From: Brevundimonas sp.
GTDB taxonomy: Bacteria > Pseudomonadota > Alphaproteobacteria > Caulobacterales > Caulobacteraceae
Reading direction: 5' to 3'
Assembly (NCBI RefSeq): GCF_003248455.1
Contig: NZ_QFNM01000047.1
Span: 1 to 36,037 of the forward strand
DNA length: 36,037 nt
Shown: positions 6,908-17,089 of the stretch, one piece after another
Position numbering within the stretch: the stretch's first letter is position 1
How the letters are laid out: each line of letters starts with the position of its first letter
Notes under the pieces: generated by a model
The model's database searches: none
The model's input: the letters and a program-made list of their open reading frames with translations, nothing else
What the model was told of the DNA's origin: nothing
Position numbers and translations under genes: made by a program

Positions 6908-9019
6908 ACTAGCGGGTCTGAGGCAACCGCCCTAAACCTCGCGTCGAACTCCAGCGGATCCGCCTTGACTCTACCTGCCGACACGCCTGCGAAAATCCCG
7001 GCCTGGGTCTGTGCGCCCGGCGTGCTGAAGGTCCCTTTCCTGGAAGCCTTCCTGCCCGACTACGACCTGCGGCGCCTGCCGGGCGCGGAGATCGAGGCCG
7101 TGCTGGGCTGGGGCATGAAGCCGACGGCGGCGGCGGGACGGCGCTGGGCGCAGAAGAACGGTCGGCCCTATGTGGCGCTGGAGGACGGCTTCCTGCGCTC
7201 GGTGGGCATCGGCGAAAGCGGAGCGACCAGCCTGAGCCTGATCGTCGACGACCTGGGCGTCTATTACGATGCGACGCGGCCCAGCCGGTTGGAGCATCTG
7301 ATCCTAGGCGCGGACGCCTGGTGCGACGCCGCCATGACCGCGCGTGCGCGGGGCCTGGTCGACCGGATCGTCGCATCGGGCGTGTCCAAGACGAACATGG
7401 GCGGGCCGCTGGATCAGAGCCTGTTGAAGCCCGGCCGCCGCGTGCTGATCGTGGACCAGACGTTCGGCGACGCCTCCATCGCCCATGGGCTGGCTGCGCC
7501 GGACAGCTTTGACGCCATGATCGCCGCCGCCCGGCGCGACGAGCCGGACGCCCAGTTGATCGTCAAACGCCATCCGGCGGTGGCGGCGGGGAAAAAGCGC
7601 GGCTGCGTGACCGATCTGGACGGGGTCGCCCTGGTCGACGCCGACGTGCGGCCCGCCGACCTTCTGGCGGCGGTGGATGCGGTCTATTGCGTCACCTCGG
7701 CGCTGGGGTTCGAGGCCCTGATGCGCGGCCTGCCGGTGCGCTGTTTCGGGGCGCCCTTCTATTCCGGCTGGGGCCTGACCACGGACGAGGTCCAGACCGG
7801 CCGCCGCGGCGCAGCGCGATCCATCGAACAGGTCGCCGCCGCCGCCCTGATCGCCTACAGCCGCTATGTCGATCCCGTCACCGGCGAATCCTGCGAGGCG
7901 GAACAGGCGCTGGAACGGCTGATCGCCCTGCGCGACCGCGCCGACCGGCTGGCGGGGTCGTGGTCGGCGGTGGGGTTCGCCCCGGCCAAGCGGCCGCCGG
8001 TGCGCCGGCTGCTGAACTCGCCCAAGGCGACGATGCGCTACTTCATGTCGCCGTCGCGGGCCGCCGCCCACGCGACCGCGACCGATGGCCGACTGATCTG
8101 GTGGGCGGGCAAGGAGAGCGAGGCGACGCGCCGGGCGGCGGCCGCATTTCGCGGCCCGACGGTGCGGATGGAGGACGGCTTCATCCGCTCGCGTGGCCTG
8201 GGGTCCGATTTCGTCGGGGCCCTGTCGGCCGCCCTGGACGACCAGGGCGTCTACTACGACCCGTCGCGGCCGTCGCGTCTGGAGACCCTGATCCAGACCT
8301 CGGACCTATCGCCAATGGAGCTGGCGCGGGCGGCGGACTTGAGGACGCGCGTGGTCGATGCGGGTCTGTCGAAATACAATCTGAAAGGCGGGGCGCCGAC
8401 GAGGTGGCCCGAAGACCGCGACATCCTTCTGGTCGTCGGCCAGGTGGAGAACGACAAGTCGATCCTGCTGGGGTGCGAACCCGACCTGGCGACCAACTCG
8501 GCCCTGGTCGAGGCCGCCCGCGCCGACCATCCGGGCGCCTTCCTGGTCTATCGCAACCATCCCGACGTTCTGGCCGGCAACCGGCCGGGGCGGCTGGATG
8601 CGGAGGCTATGGCCTCGGTCGATGCGGTCGCGGACGGTCTGGACATCGTCGATTGCCTGAACGCCTGTCGTCGGGTGGCGACCCTGACGTCGCTTACGGG
8701 GTTCGAGGCCCTGATGCGGGGCAAGGCCGTATCGGTCTATGGCCGGCCCTTCTATGCGGGATGGGGGCCGACCGACGACCGGCTGAGTTTCGAGCGTCGC
8801 AGCCGCCGCGTCGGCGTCGACCATCTGGTCCACGCCGCCCTGATCGCCTATCCGCTCTATGTCACGCCCCAGGGCTGGCCTTGCGAGGCGGAAGACCTTG
8901 TGGCCCTGCTGATCGCCGCCCGCGACCAGCCGACGCCCAAGGCGCCGCGCGGCCAGGTGCGGCGCTGGGCCGCCGGCGTCGTCGCCAGTCTCGACCGCAG
9001 GCCGCCGCCGTCCTATTGA
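6905..9019 (+). CDS. kpsC: capsule polysaccharide Kdo transferase, two-module KpsC-like
   Basis: The 704-residue protein consists of two homologous halves (about 30-345 and 395-700). Both contain EDGF(L/I)RS near the start, then GVYYD.(T/S)RPSRLE, and later GFEALMRG followed by PFY(S/A)GWG, the pattern of KpsC. KpsC transfers alternating beta-linked Kdo residues onto lysophosphatidylglycerol as linker for capsular polysaccharide; the two halves are separate glycosyltransferases (GT99 and GT107 types). No signal peptide; it is expected to act at the cytoplasmic face of the inner membrane. The start is uncertain: GTG 6905 lies in a palindromic repeat with its purine stretch too close, and TTG 6965 is an alternative. 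No other capsule genes are in the window, so it is an orphan here. Confidence 0.85.
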   Translation: MTSGSEATALNLASNSSGSALTLPADTPAKIPAWVCAPGVLKVPFLEAFLPDYDLRRLPGAEIEAVLGWGMKPTAAAGRRWAQKNGRPYVALEDGFLRSVGIGESGATSLSLIVDDLGVYYDATRPSRLEHLILGADAWCDAAMTARARGLVDRIVASGVSKTNMGGPLDQSLLKPGRRVLIVDQTFGDASIAHGLAAPDSFDAMIAAARRDEPDAQLIVKRHPAVAAGKKRGCVTDLDGVALVDADVRPADLLAAVDAVYCVTSALGFEALMRGLPVRCFGAPFYSGWGLTTDEVQTGRRGAARSIEQVAAAALIAYSRYVDPVTGESCEAEQALERLIALRDRADRLAGSWSAVGFAPAKRPPVRRLLNSPKATMRYFMSPSRAAAHATATDGRLIWWAGKESEATRRAAAAFRGPTVRMEDGFIRSRGLGSDFVGALSAALDDQGVYYDPSRPSRLETLIQTSDLSPMELARAADLRTRVVDAGLSKYNLKGGAPTRWPEDRDILLVVGQVENDKSILLGCEPDLATNSALVEAARADHPGAFLVYRNHPDVLAGNRPGRLDAEAMASVDAVADGLDIVDCLNACRRVATLTSLTGFEALMRGKAVSVYGRPFYAGWGPTDDRLSFERRSRRVGVDHLVHAALIAYPLYVTPQGWPCEAEDLVALLIAARDQPTPKAPRGQVRRWAAGVVASLDRRPPPSY

Positions 9020-9031
9020 AGGCGTTCGTAT

Positions 9032-9104
9032 AGGAAACTGACCTTCCTGAAACAGCGACGCCTCGCGGGCCGAGCGACAGGAACTTCCTCAAGCAGCGAG
9101 ACGC
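9032..9104 (+). repeat. imperfect tandem repeat with AGGAA/TTCCT inverted repeats upstream of KAS III
   Basis: Two copies (9032-9063 and 9079-9104) share AGGAA, CTTCCT, CAGCGA and CGCC in the same order. In the second, AGGAACTTCCT is a perfect 11-base palindrome; in the first the half-sites are 7 bases apart. Position between kpsC and the KAS III start suggests a tandem operator, but it could be leftover duplication. Confidence 0.5.
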
Positions 9105-9135
9105 CGTGCGTCGAGCCATAGGAAAAAAGAATAAA

Positions 9136-10287
9136 GTGCCCCACGCCGTCATCGCCGCCACCGGCCTCTTCACCCCTGAGCAGTCTGTCTCGAACGCCGA
9201 ACTGGTCGACAGCTACAACGCCTGGGCCGATGGCTGGAACGCCCGCCACGCCGCCCAGATCGAGGCCGGCGAACTGCAGGCCAAGGCCCATTCCTCGCCC
9301 GAGTTCATCGAGAAGGCTTCCGGCATCAAGAGCCGGTTCGTGCTGGACAAGGCCGGCGTCATCGACCCCGCGCGGATGGCCCCCTATCTGCCCGAACGGG
9401 CCAACGAAGAACTGTCGATCCTGGCCGAGATGGCGGTCAAGGCCGCCCGTCAGGCCATCGCGGCCTGGGGCAAGCCGGTCTCGGAAATCGGCGCGGTCCT
9501 GTGCGCGGCGTCCAACATGCAGCGCGCCTATCCGGCCATCGCCATCGAGGTGCAGCAGGCGTTGGGGATCGATGGCTTCGCCTTCGACATGAACGTGGCG
9601 TGCAGCTCGGCCACCTTCGGCGTCAAGACGGCGGCCGACTTCATCGGCGGCGGCTCGGTCAAGGCGGTGCTGATGGTCAACCCGGAAGTCTGTTCGGCCC
9701 ACCTGAACTTCACCGACCGCGACAGCCATTTCATCTTCGGCGACGTGGCGACGGCGGTGATCGTGGAATCGTCGGACACGGCCGGTCCTGGCGGCTGGGA
9801 CGTGCTGGGCACGCGGCTGAAGACCGTCTTTTCGAACAACATCCGCAACAATTTCGGCTTCCTGAACCGCAATGCGCGCGACACCGCCCATCTGGACAGC
9901 CCGGTGGCGGACGACAGGGTTCAAAACGACAAGCTGTTCATCCAGCAGGGTCGCAAGGTGTTCCGCGACGTGGTGCCGATGGTGTCGGAGATGATCGTGG
10001 ACCATGCCGGCGAACTGGGCGTCGATCCCCAGGGGCTGAAACGGCTGTGGCTGCATCAGGCAAACATCAACATGAACACCCTGATCGGCAAGAAGGTGCT
10101 GGGCCGCGAGCCGTCTTCAGAAGAGAACGTCATCATCCTGGACGACTACGCCAACACCTCCTCGGCCGGGTCGATCATCGCCTTCCACCTGCACAACGAC
10201 GGCTTCGCACCCGGCGAGACGGGGCTGATCTGCAGCTTCGGCGCCGGCTATTCGGCGGGAACCGTCTTCGTGCGAAAACGCGCCTGA
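9136..10287 (+). CDS. beta-ketoacyl-ACP synthase III family protein (long type)
   Basis: The 383-residue thiolase-fold enzyme carries the Cys-His-Asn triad of KAS III: Cys in NVACSSATFG, His in WLHQANINMN and Asn in DDYANTSSAG, and ends with the CSFGAGYS strand. These enzymes join an acyl-CoA starter to malonyl-ACP at the start of fatty acid synthesis. It is about 65 residues longer than E. coli FabH, with an insertion in the first third. From memory this long group includes Pseudomonas PA3286, which channels medium-chain acyl-CoA into fatty acid synthesis, so it may not be the housekeeping FabH. I prefer GTG 9136, where the family N-terminus begins and AGGAAAAAAG precedes it, over GTG 9106. 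Confidence 0.85.
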   Translation: MPHAVIAATGLFTPEQSVSNAELVDSYNAWADGWNARHAAQIEAGELQAKAHSSPEFIEKASGIKSRFVLDKAGVIDPARMAPYLPERANEELSILAEMAVKAARQAIAAWGKPVSEIGAVLCAASNMQRAYPAIAIEVQQALGIDGFAFDMNVACSSATFGVKTAADFIGGGSVKAVLMVNPEVCSAHLNFTDRDSHFIFGDVATAVIVESSDTAGPGGWDVLGTRLKTVFSNNIRNNFGFLNRNARDTAHLDSPVADDRVQNDKLFIQQGRKVFRDVVPMVSEMIVDHAGELGVDPQGLKRLWLHQANINMNTLIGKKVLGREPSSEENVIILDDYANTSSAGSIIAFHLHNDGFAPGETGLICSFGAGYSAGTVFVRKRA

Positions 10288-10302
10288 CCTTGCGCAGGCG
10301 CG
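10279..10302 (+). terminator. possible terminator hairpin at the KAS III stop
   Basis: CGCGCCTG pairs perfectly with CAGGCGCG across an 8-base loop and spans the stop codon. The following bases (ACGGTTTA) give only a weak U-tract, so activity is uncertain. Confidence 0.35.
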
Positions 10303-10463
10303 ACGGTTTAGACCCCAAAAAGCCCGGCTTCGGAGAACCAAAGCGCGCGACCCGCGTTACGCCAGGTTAATTCCCTGTCCATGGCGATTCTCTCGCGGCG
10401 ACGCTTGAAACTGTCACAAGTTTTTGTCACCCATTCCGGTGTCGAGAACAGGGGATATCCCAG

Positions 10464-10724
10464 ATGGCTCACACGACGCCGAAACAGGTGCTGGAAAGCT
10501 TGGCCAAGGACATCGCCGCCGTGCTGAAAAGCATGGGCGGATCGGCGCACCAGAACATGGTCGTCGACTGCGTGGCGGCGATGAAGCGACAGCGCGGCGA
10601 GGCGGTCAATCCGCCCGATCTGCGGCAGAAGATCATCGAGGCCTTCGAACAGTATCGCGACTTGTTCGTGCGTCCCTTCGGCGAGGGCTCGCAGCGCTGG
10701 GCCCTGGCGGGCGATTTCGCCTGA
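10464..10724 (+). CDS. small conserved-looking protein of unknown function
   Basis: The 86-residue protein is mostly helical, with a basic segment (AAMKRQRGE) and a C-terminal FVRPFGEGSQRWAL stretch. Its heptad-like helices would suit a small winged-helix or DNA-associated fold, but no family motif is recognisable. It is transcribed alone, followed closely by a strong bidirectional terminator shared with the convergent barrel gene, which supports it as a real gene. Upstream, TGTCAC at 10412-10417 is repeated as TTGTCAC at 10424-10430, which may be an operator. GGGG at 10452-10455 is a weak ribosome site before ATG 10464. I do not assign a function. Confidence 0.6.
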   Translation: MAHTTPKQVLESLAKDIAAVLKSMGGSAHQNMVVDCVAAMKRQRGEAVNPPDLRQKIIEAFEQYRDLFVRPFGEGSQRWALAGDFA

Positions 10725-10743
10725 CAGCCCCTGCAGAACGAAA

Positions 10744-10767
10744 GGCGCGCTCCTTGCGGAGCGCGCC
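10744..10767. terminator. bidirectional terminator between convergent genes
   Basis: A perfect 10-bp stem GGCGCGCTCC/GGAGCGCGCC with a 4-base TTGC loop lies 20 bp after the small + strand gene and 26 bp before the stop of the - strand barrel gene. The minus side is followed by TTTCGTTCT, so it serves the barrel gene at least. Confidence 0.8.
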
Positions 10768-10792
10768 TCCTCGTTTGGGCTGACCGTCGGGA

Positions 10793-11320
10793 TCAGAAGC
10801 GACGGATATAGCTGACTGAATAGGCGTCGGCCTCGCCGCCGTCGTCGCGATAGTCGCGGCGGGTCCAGTCGGCGCGCAGACCGTTCACGCCGTCCAGATA
10901 GAAGTTGGCGCCGGCGCCGTAGTTCCAGCTGTCGCCGCCAACGTCGGTGTCGGCGCCGGGGAACTCCTGCTTCAGTTCGGTGTGGCCGTAGCCGCCGCGG
11001 GCGAACAGCTCCAGCTTGTCGGAAACCGGCACCTTGCCGACGACATAGCCTGCGGCGTCCCACTCATGCTTGGTGGTCCCGTCGATGCCGGCGACGGTGA
11101 AGTCGTCGTCCTTGACGCCGACCGAGGCTTCGGTTTCGACGGCCAGGTAACGGTTCAGGTTCACGCCCAGACGACCCGTGACGGCGCCGGTCGTTGCATT
11201 GTCACCTTCAAGATGAGTGTAACCCAGCGATCCGTAACCACGTGGTTCGGGGTTGGTTTGAGCAAATGCCGGCGCGGCGATTGCGGAAACGGCGACGGCG
11301 GCAAGAAGAATGTTACGCAT
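10793..11320 (-). CDS. small outer-membrane beta-barrel protein (OMP_b-brl / porin family)
   Basis: The 175-residue protein starts with a Sec signal peptide, cleaved at about APAFA|Q near residue 20. The mature part is about 155 residues of alternating amphipathic strands and ends in SYIRRF, the C-terminal Phe signature that BamA recognises. This fits the eight-stranded OmpW/Opa/Omp25-type barrels common in alphaproteobacteria (PF13505-like). Such proteins stabilise the envelope or interact with surfaces; no ligand can be inferred. AGGAG sits 13 bases before the ATG at 11320. Transcription is monocistronic and ends at the 10744 hairpin. A neighbouring 330-bp intergenic region contains an inverted repeat but no gene. 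Confidence 0.82.
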   Translation of the reverse strand: MRNILLAAVAVSAIAAPAFAQTNPEPRGYGSLGYTHLEGDNATTGAVTGRLGVNLNRYLAVETEASVGVKDDDFTVAGIDGTTKHEWDAAGYVVGKVPVSDKLELFARGGYGHTELKQEFPGADTDVGGDSWNYGAGANFYLDGVNGLRADWTRRDYRDDGGEADAYSVSYIRRF

Positions 11321-11653
11321 TGTTTCTTATTAACTCCTAGATGCGATGACCGAGCCGATCATCAGCCCCATCCAGCGATTGCTTAAATAGGCGACGCCTT
11401 CTTCTGTTCCAGGGGCGACCCGACAGCGCGATTGTTTGTGGGCGCCGAGACACATACGGCGTTCCCCCAAGTTTGTCGGTTCTGTGACAAAGCAGAAAGG
11501 GCGGCCTCGTCAGAAACCGCCCTTCCGATATTTCCACCCGTCGTCCTCGGGCTTGGCCCGAGGATCGGTCGACAGGCCCTTCGTCGTCATCGCACCTACG
11601 GCGGAGCCTCCGATCCCTGGGCACAAGCCCGAGACGACGGCGCCGGATAAGTC
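11321..11653. other. intergenic region upstream of the barrel gene
   Basis: About 330 bp without a gene. Its left part is the promoter and leader of the barrel gene (AT-rich around 11326-11390), its right part is occupied by the inverted repeat at 11537-11640 just after the ppdK stop. No small ORF with a ribosome site stood out. Confidence 0.5.
11537..11640. repeat. inverted repeat pair downstream of ppdK
   Basis: The left arm (11537-11567) and right arm (11610-11640) are near reverse complements; each carries a CTCGGGCTT...CCCGAGG-type hairpin core. This matches the widespread short alphaproteobacterial extragenic palindromes. Transcribed from ppdK it would fold into a long hairpin and could stabilise or end the mRNA. 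Confidence 0.7.
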
Positions 11654-14332
<2,679 letters not shown>

Positions 14333-14486
14333 CTTGCAGTCCCTGAGCTTTCAGATCGTTCGGCGGGTTCGCCCCGCTCGCACATGCAGCATGATCTAGC
14401 GCGGGCGATCCGGCTTGGCCATGGCGGACGTAACAATGCGTGAGGGGATGAGCGGTTTCTTGCGCAGGCGCGCGTAACCTTGACGT

Positions 14487-14545
14487 CATCGTCTCCTCCC
14501 CATGAAATGGGGAGGGGGACCGCGAAGCGGTGGAGGGGTTCTTGA
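14487..14545 (+). repeat. left inverted-repeat arm of the DUF559 unit
   Basis: CATCGTCTCCTCCCCA, a short loop, TGGGGAGG, then ACCGCGAAGCGGT and GGAGGGGTTCTTGA. It forms two hairpins and is the near-perfect reverse complement of 14992-15049 apart from the first loop. It supplies the ribosome-binding GGAGGGG and the candidate starts of the gene that follows. Confidence 0.85.
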
Positions 14546-14895
14546 CGCACGAAGGCTCCGTATCACGCGCCCGCATCCTGCGCCGCGCCCTGACCCCGCC
14601 CGAAGCCCGACTGTGGGTCCGCCTGCGCCGCCGCGCGCTCGACGGGCTGAAATTTCGCCGCCAGCATCCGATCGGGGTTTACGTGCTGGACTTCTATTGC
14701 GTCAAGGCGATGCTTGCGGTCGAGGTCGATGGCGAAACCCACGCTGGCCGCGGCGACCACGACGCCCGACGCACCCGCTGGCTGGAACGACAAGGTGTCT
14801 CCGTTATCCGCATCCCGGCGGAACAGGTGCGGGTGAACCTGGACGCCGTGCTGACCTTCATCGCCTCGACCGCCAGAGACCGAATCCGCAGCTGA
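14542..14895 (+). CDS. DUF559 endonuclease-like protein
   Basis: This 117-residue protein shows the DUF559 core: an N-terminal RILRRALTPPEARLWVRLR helix, then FRRQHPIGVYVLDFYC, and LAVEVDGETH. The Asp and the Glu-x-Asp fit the PD-(D/E)xK/Vsr-like nuclease fold seen in this family. Biological function of DUF559 proteins is not established. TTG 14542 has GGAGG at 14532-14536 directly upstream; GTG 14530 would add four residues. Either way the start region and ribosome site lie inside a palindromic repeat. The gene sits between two long inverted-repeat arms with a third copy just after its stop, so the whole 14487-15049 segment looks like one mobile or domesticated unit. GC content matches the host. 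Confidence 0.8.
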   Translation: MTHEGSVSRARILRRALTPPEARLWVRLRRRALDGLKFRRQHPIGVYVLDFYCVKAMLAVEVDGETHAGRGDHDARRTRWLERQGVSVIRIPAEQVRVNLDAVLTFIASTARDRIRS

Positions 14896-14904
14896 TCAAT
14901 TCCG

Positions 14905-14962
14905 TTTCCTCCCCATTTCATGGGGAGGTGGCTCTTAGCGCAGCGGAGAGACGGAGGGGTTC
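14905..14962 (+). repeat. third copy of the repeat, variant second hairpin
   Basis: The first hairpin (CCTCCCCATTTCATGGGGAGG) is kept, and the second is replaced by CTCTTAGCGCAGCGGAGAG, which still folds. It ends with the shared GGAGGGGTTCTT. Same orientation as the left arm and 9 bp after the DUF559 stop. Changed bases with kept pairing suggest structure matters. Confidence 0.75.
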
Positions 14963-14991
14963 TTCGCCGCATCACCGGCGCCCGTGGAACT

Positions 14992-15049
14992 TCAAGAACC
15001 CCTCCACCGCTTCGCGGTCCCCCTCCCCACAAGTGGGGAGGAGACGATG
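14992..15049 (-). repeat. right inverted-repeat arm of the DUF559 unit
   Basis: Reverse complement of the left arm at 14487-14545: identical in the CATCGTCTCCTCCCCA part and in the 38 bases after the first loop. It abuts the glyS stop (15056). Confidence 0.85.
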
Positions 15050-15055
15050 CGGCCC

Positions 15056-17089
15056 CTACCCCGCGATCTGGCCGAAGTCGGCGACCTGGCCCATCACATC
15101 CCGCACCTGGCCCAGCAGTTTCAGGCGGTTATCGCGTTCGGCGGGAATGTCGGAGTTGACCATGACCGCCTCGAAGAAGGCGTCCACCGGCGCGCGCAGG
15201 GCGGCCAGGGCCGTCATGGCGGCGGCGAAGTTCTCGGTCTCCAGCGCGGTCTCGACGGCCGTGCGGGCCGCGCCGACGGCGAAGGCCAGGGTGGCCTCGG
15301 CCTCGGGCTGGTTCGGCAGGCCCGTCTGGACCATGCCGGCCGGCAGGGCCCCCTTCTTCTCCTCGGCGCGCAGGATGTTGGACGCGCGCTTGTAGCCGGC
15401 CAGCAGATTGGCCCCGTCGTCCGTGGCCAGGAAGGCGGCCAGCGCCTCGACCCGGCGGACGATGCGGACGAGGTCGTCGTCGCCCAGCGCGAAGACGGCG
15501 GCGACGAGGTCGTGGCGCTGGCCCTGATCGCGCAGGAGGACGGTCAGGCGATCAGCGAAGAAGGCGCCTAGTTCAGTTTCAAGGGATAGTTTGTCGAGTT
15601 GACGCTCGACCTTGTCCTGTTTCGCAATCGCAGCCGTTGCCGGTGCGAAGGCGTCATTGGTCAGGCTGAGACGGATGTCATTGTTCAGGATCAGACGCAG
15701 AATGCCGAGCGCCGCACGGCGCAGGGCGAACGGATCCTTCGACCCCGTGGGCTTTTCGTCGATGGCGAAGAAGCCAACCAGGGTGTCCAGCTTGTCGGCC
15801 AGGGCGACGGCGACCGTGACGGGCGCTGTCGGGACCGTGTCGGCGGGGCCTTGGGGTTTGTAGTGGTCGCGCACGGCGTCGGCGATCGCGTCGGAATGGC
15901 CGGCGAGACGGGCGTAGTAGCCGCCCATGATCCCCTGCAGTTCCGGGAACTCGCCCACCATGCCGCTGGCCAGATCGGCCTTGGACAGTTTCGCGGCGGT
16001 CTCGGCCTGATCGGCGTCGGCGCCGACCAAGGGAGCGATTTCGCGCGCCAGGGCGGCGATCCGCTCGACCCGCTCGGCCAATGTGCCCAGTTTGGCGTGG
16101 AAGGTGACGCCGGACAGTTTGGCGTTCCAGGCGTCGAAGCCGACCTTCTGGTCCTCGTCCCAGAAGAAGCCAGCGGCCAGGGCCTTGCCGCCGTCGGTCG
16201 CCTCGACATTTGCGACGACCAGGAAGTTGGGCGCCAGCCCCGCCTTCGCCGGGTCGCGGACGGCGAAATATTTCTGGTGCACCTTCATCGACAACTGAAT
16301 GACTTCCGGCGGCAGGGCCAGGAACTGCGGGTCCATATCGCCCAGGATCGGGGTCGGCCATTCGGCGAGACCCGCCACCTCGTCCAGCAGGCCGTCGTCG
16401 TCGACCAGGACCAGGCCCCGCGCGGCGCAGGCGGCCTTGGCCTGTTCCAGGATGCGTAGGCGTCGGTCGGCCGCGTCGATCAGGACGAAATTCTTCTCCA
16501 ATTGGGCCCGGTAATCTGCGAAATCGCTGACCCGCAAGGGTGCGCCCGAGCCCAGGAAGCGGTGGCCCTCGGTGATGGCGTCCGACGCGATGCCGTCGAT
16601 CTCGAACGGAACCACCGCCCCGTCGAAGACGCACAGGATGCGCTTGATCGGCCGCACCCAGCGCAAGCTTCCCGTTCCCCAACGCATCGACTTGGGCCAG
16701 GGGAAGGCGCGCACGATCTGATCGACCGTCTCGGCGACCAGATCCGCGGTCGCGCGGCCCTTGGACGACAGGACGGCGAACAGGACGCCGTCGCGCTCCA
16801 CCAACTGCTCGCGGGTCAGGCCGGTCTTCCTCAGGAACCCTTCCAGCGCCTGGGGCGGCGCCGACGCCTTGGGTCCCTTGACCTCTTCCTCGCGGTCCGG
16901 CGTGGCGGCCGGCAGGCCGTCGACCACCAACGTCAGGCGACGCGGCCCGGCATAGGTCGTCAGGGCGTCCCACGTCAGGCCGGCGGCCTTCAGCCGTTCG
17001 GACGCCATACGCTCCAGGTCGCGCGCGGCGCCCTGCTGCATGCGGGCGGGGATTTCTTCGGAGAAGATTTCGAGGAGGAGTTGGGGCAT
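15056..17089 (-). CDS. glyS: glycyl-tRNA synthetase beta subunit, with a 13-codon internal deletion
   Basis: The 677-residue beta subunit of the alpha2-beta2 bacterial GlyRS binds tRNA-Gly. It begins with the typical LLLEIFSEEIPARM, and PTGSKDPFALRRAALG and GMVGEFPELQG are present. The reading frame is intact, but after residue 307 (near 16169) the text runs LAAG-FFWDEDQK. Bacterial GlyS has about 13 further residues here of the form NEKVLxARLxDAx (E. coli NEKVVRPRLTDAE), among the best conserved of the protein. The loss is in frame (about 39 bases) and the shortened length fits it. It may impair function or be an assembly error. The start overlaps the glyQ stop by one base, so both are one operon. 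The C-terminal domain is otherwise full length. Confidence 0.92.
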   Translation of the reverse strand: MPQLLLEIFSEEIPARMQQGAARDLERMASERLKAAGLTWDALTTYAGPRRLTLVVDGLPAATPDREEEVKGPKASAPPQALEGFLRKTGLTREQLVERDGVLFAVLSSKGRATADLVAETVDQIVRAFPWPKSMRWGTGSLRWVRPIKRILCVFDGAVVPFEIDGIASDAITEGHRFLGSGAPLRVSDFADYRAQLEKNFVLIDAADRRLRILEQAKAACAARGLVLVDDDGLLDEVAGLAEWPTPILGDMDPQFLALPPEVIQLSMKVHQKYFAVRDPAKAGLAPNFLVVANVEATDGGKALAAGFFWDEDQKVGFDAWNAKLSGVTFHAKLGTLAERVERIAALAREIAPLVGADADQAETAAKLSKADLASGMVGEFPELQGIMGGYYARLAGHSDAIADAVRDHYKPQGPADTVPTAPVTVAVALADKLDTLVGFFAIDEKPTGSKDPFALRRAALGILRLILNNDIRLSLTNDAFAPATAAIAKQDKVERQLDKLSLETELGAFFADRLTVLLRDQGQRHDLVAAVFALGDDDLVRIVRRVEALAAFLATDDGANLLAGYKRASNILRAEEKKGALPAGMVQTGLPNQPEAEATLAFAVGAARTAVETALETENFAAAMTALAALRAPVDAFFEAVMVNSDIPAERDNRLKLLGQVRDVMGQVADFGQIAG

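Noticed and set aside
14905..15049. CRISPR array
   Set aside because: The repeats are palindromic extragenic elements in both orientations with unequal spacing; no regular spacers or cas genes.
14502..15395. 297-codon frame across the DUF559 unit and the glyS end
   Set aside because: It runs through repeats and antisense to glyS with no domain; the DUF559 frame explains the coding signal.
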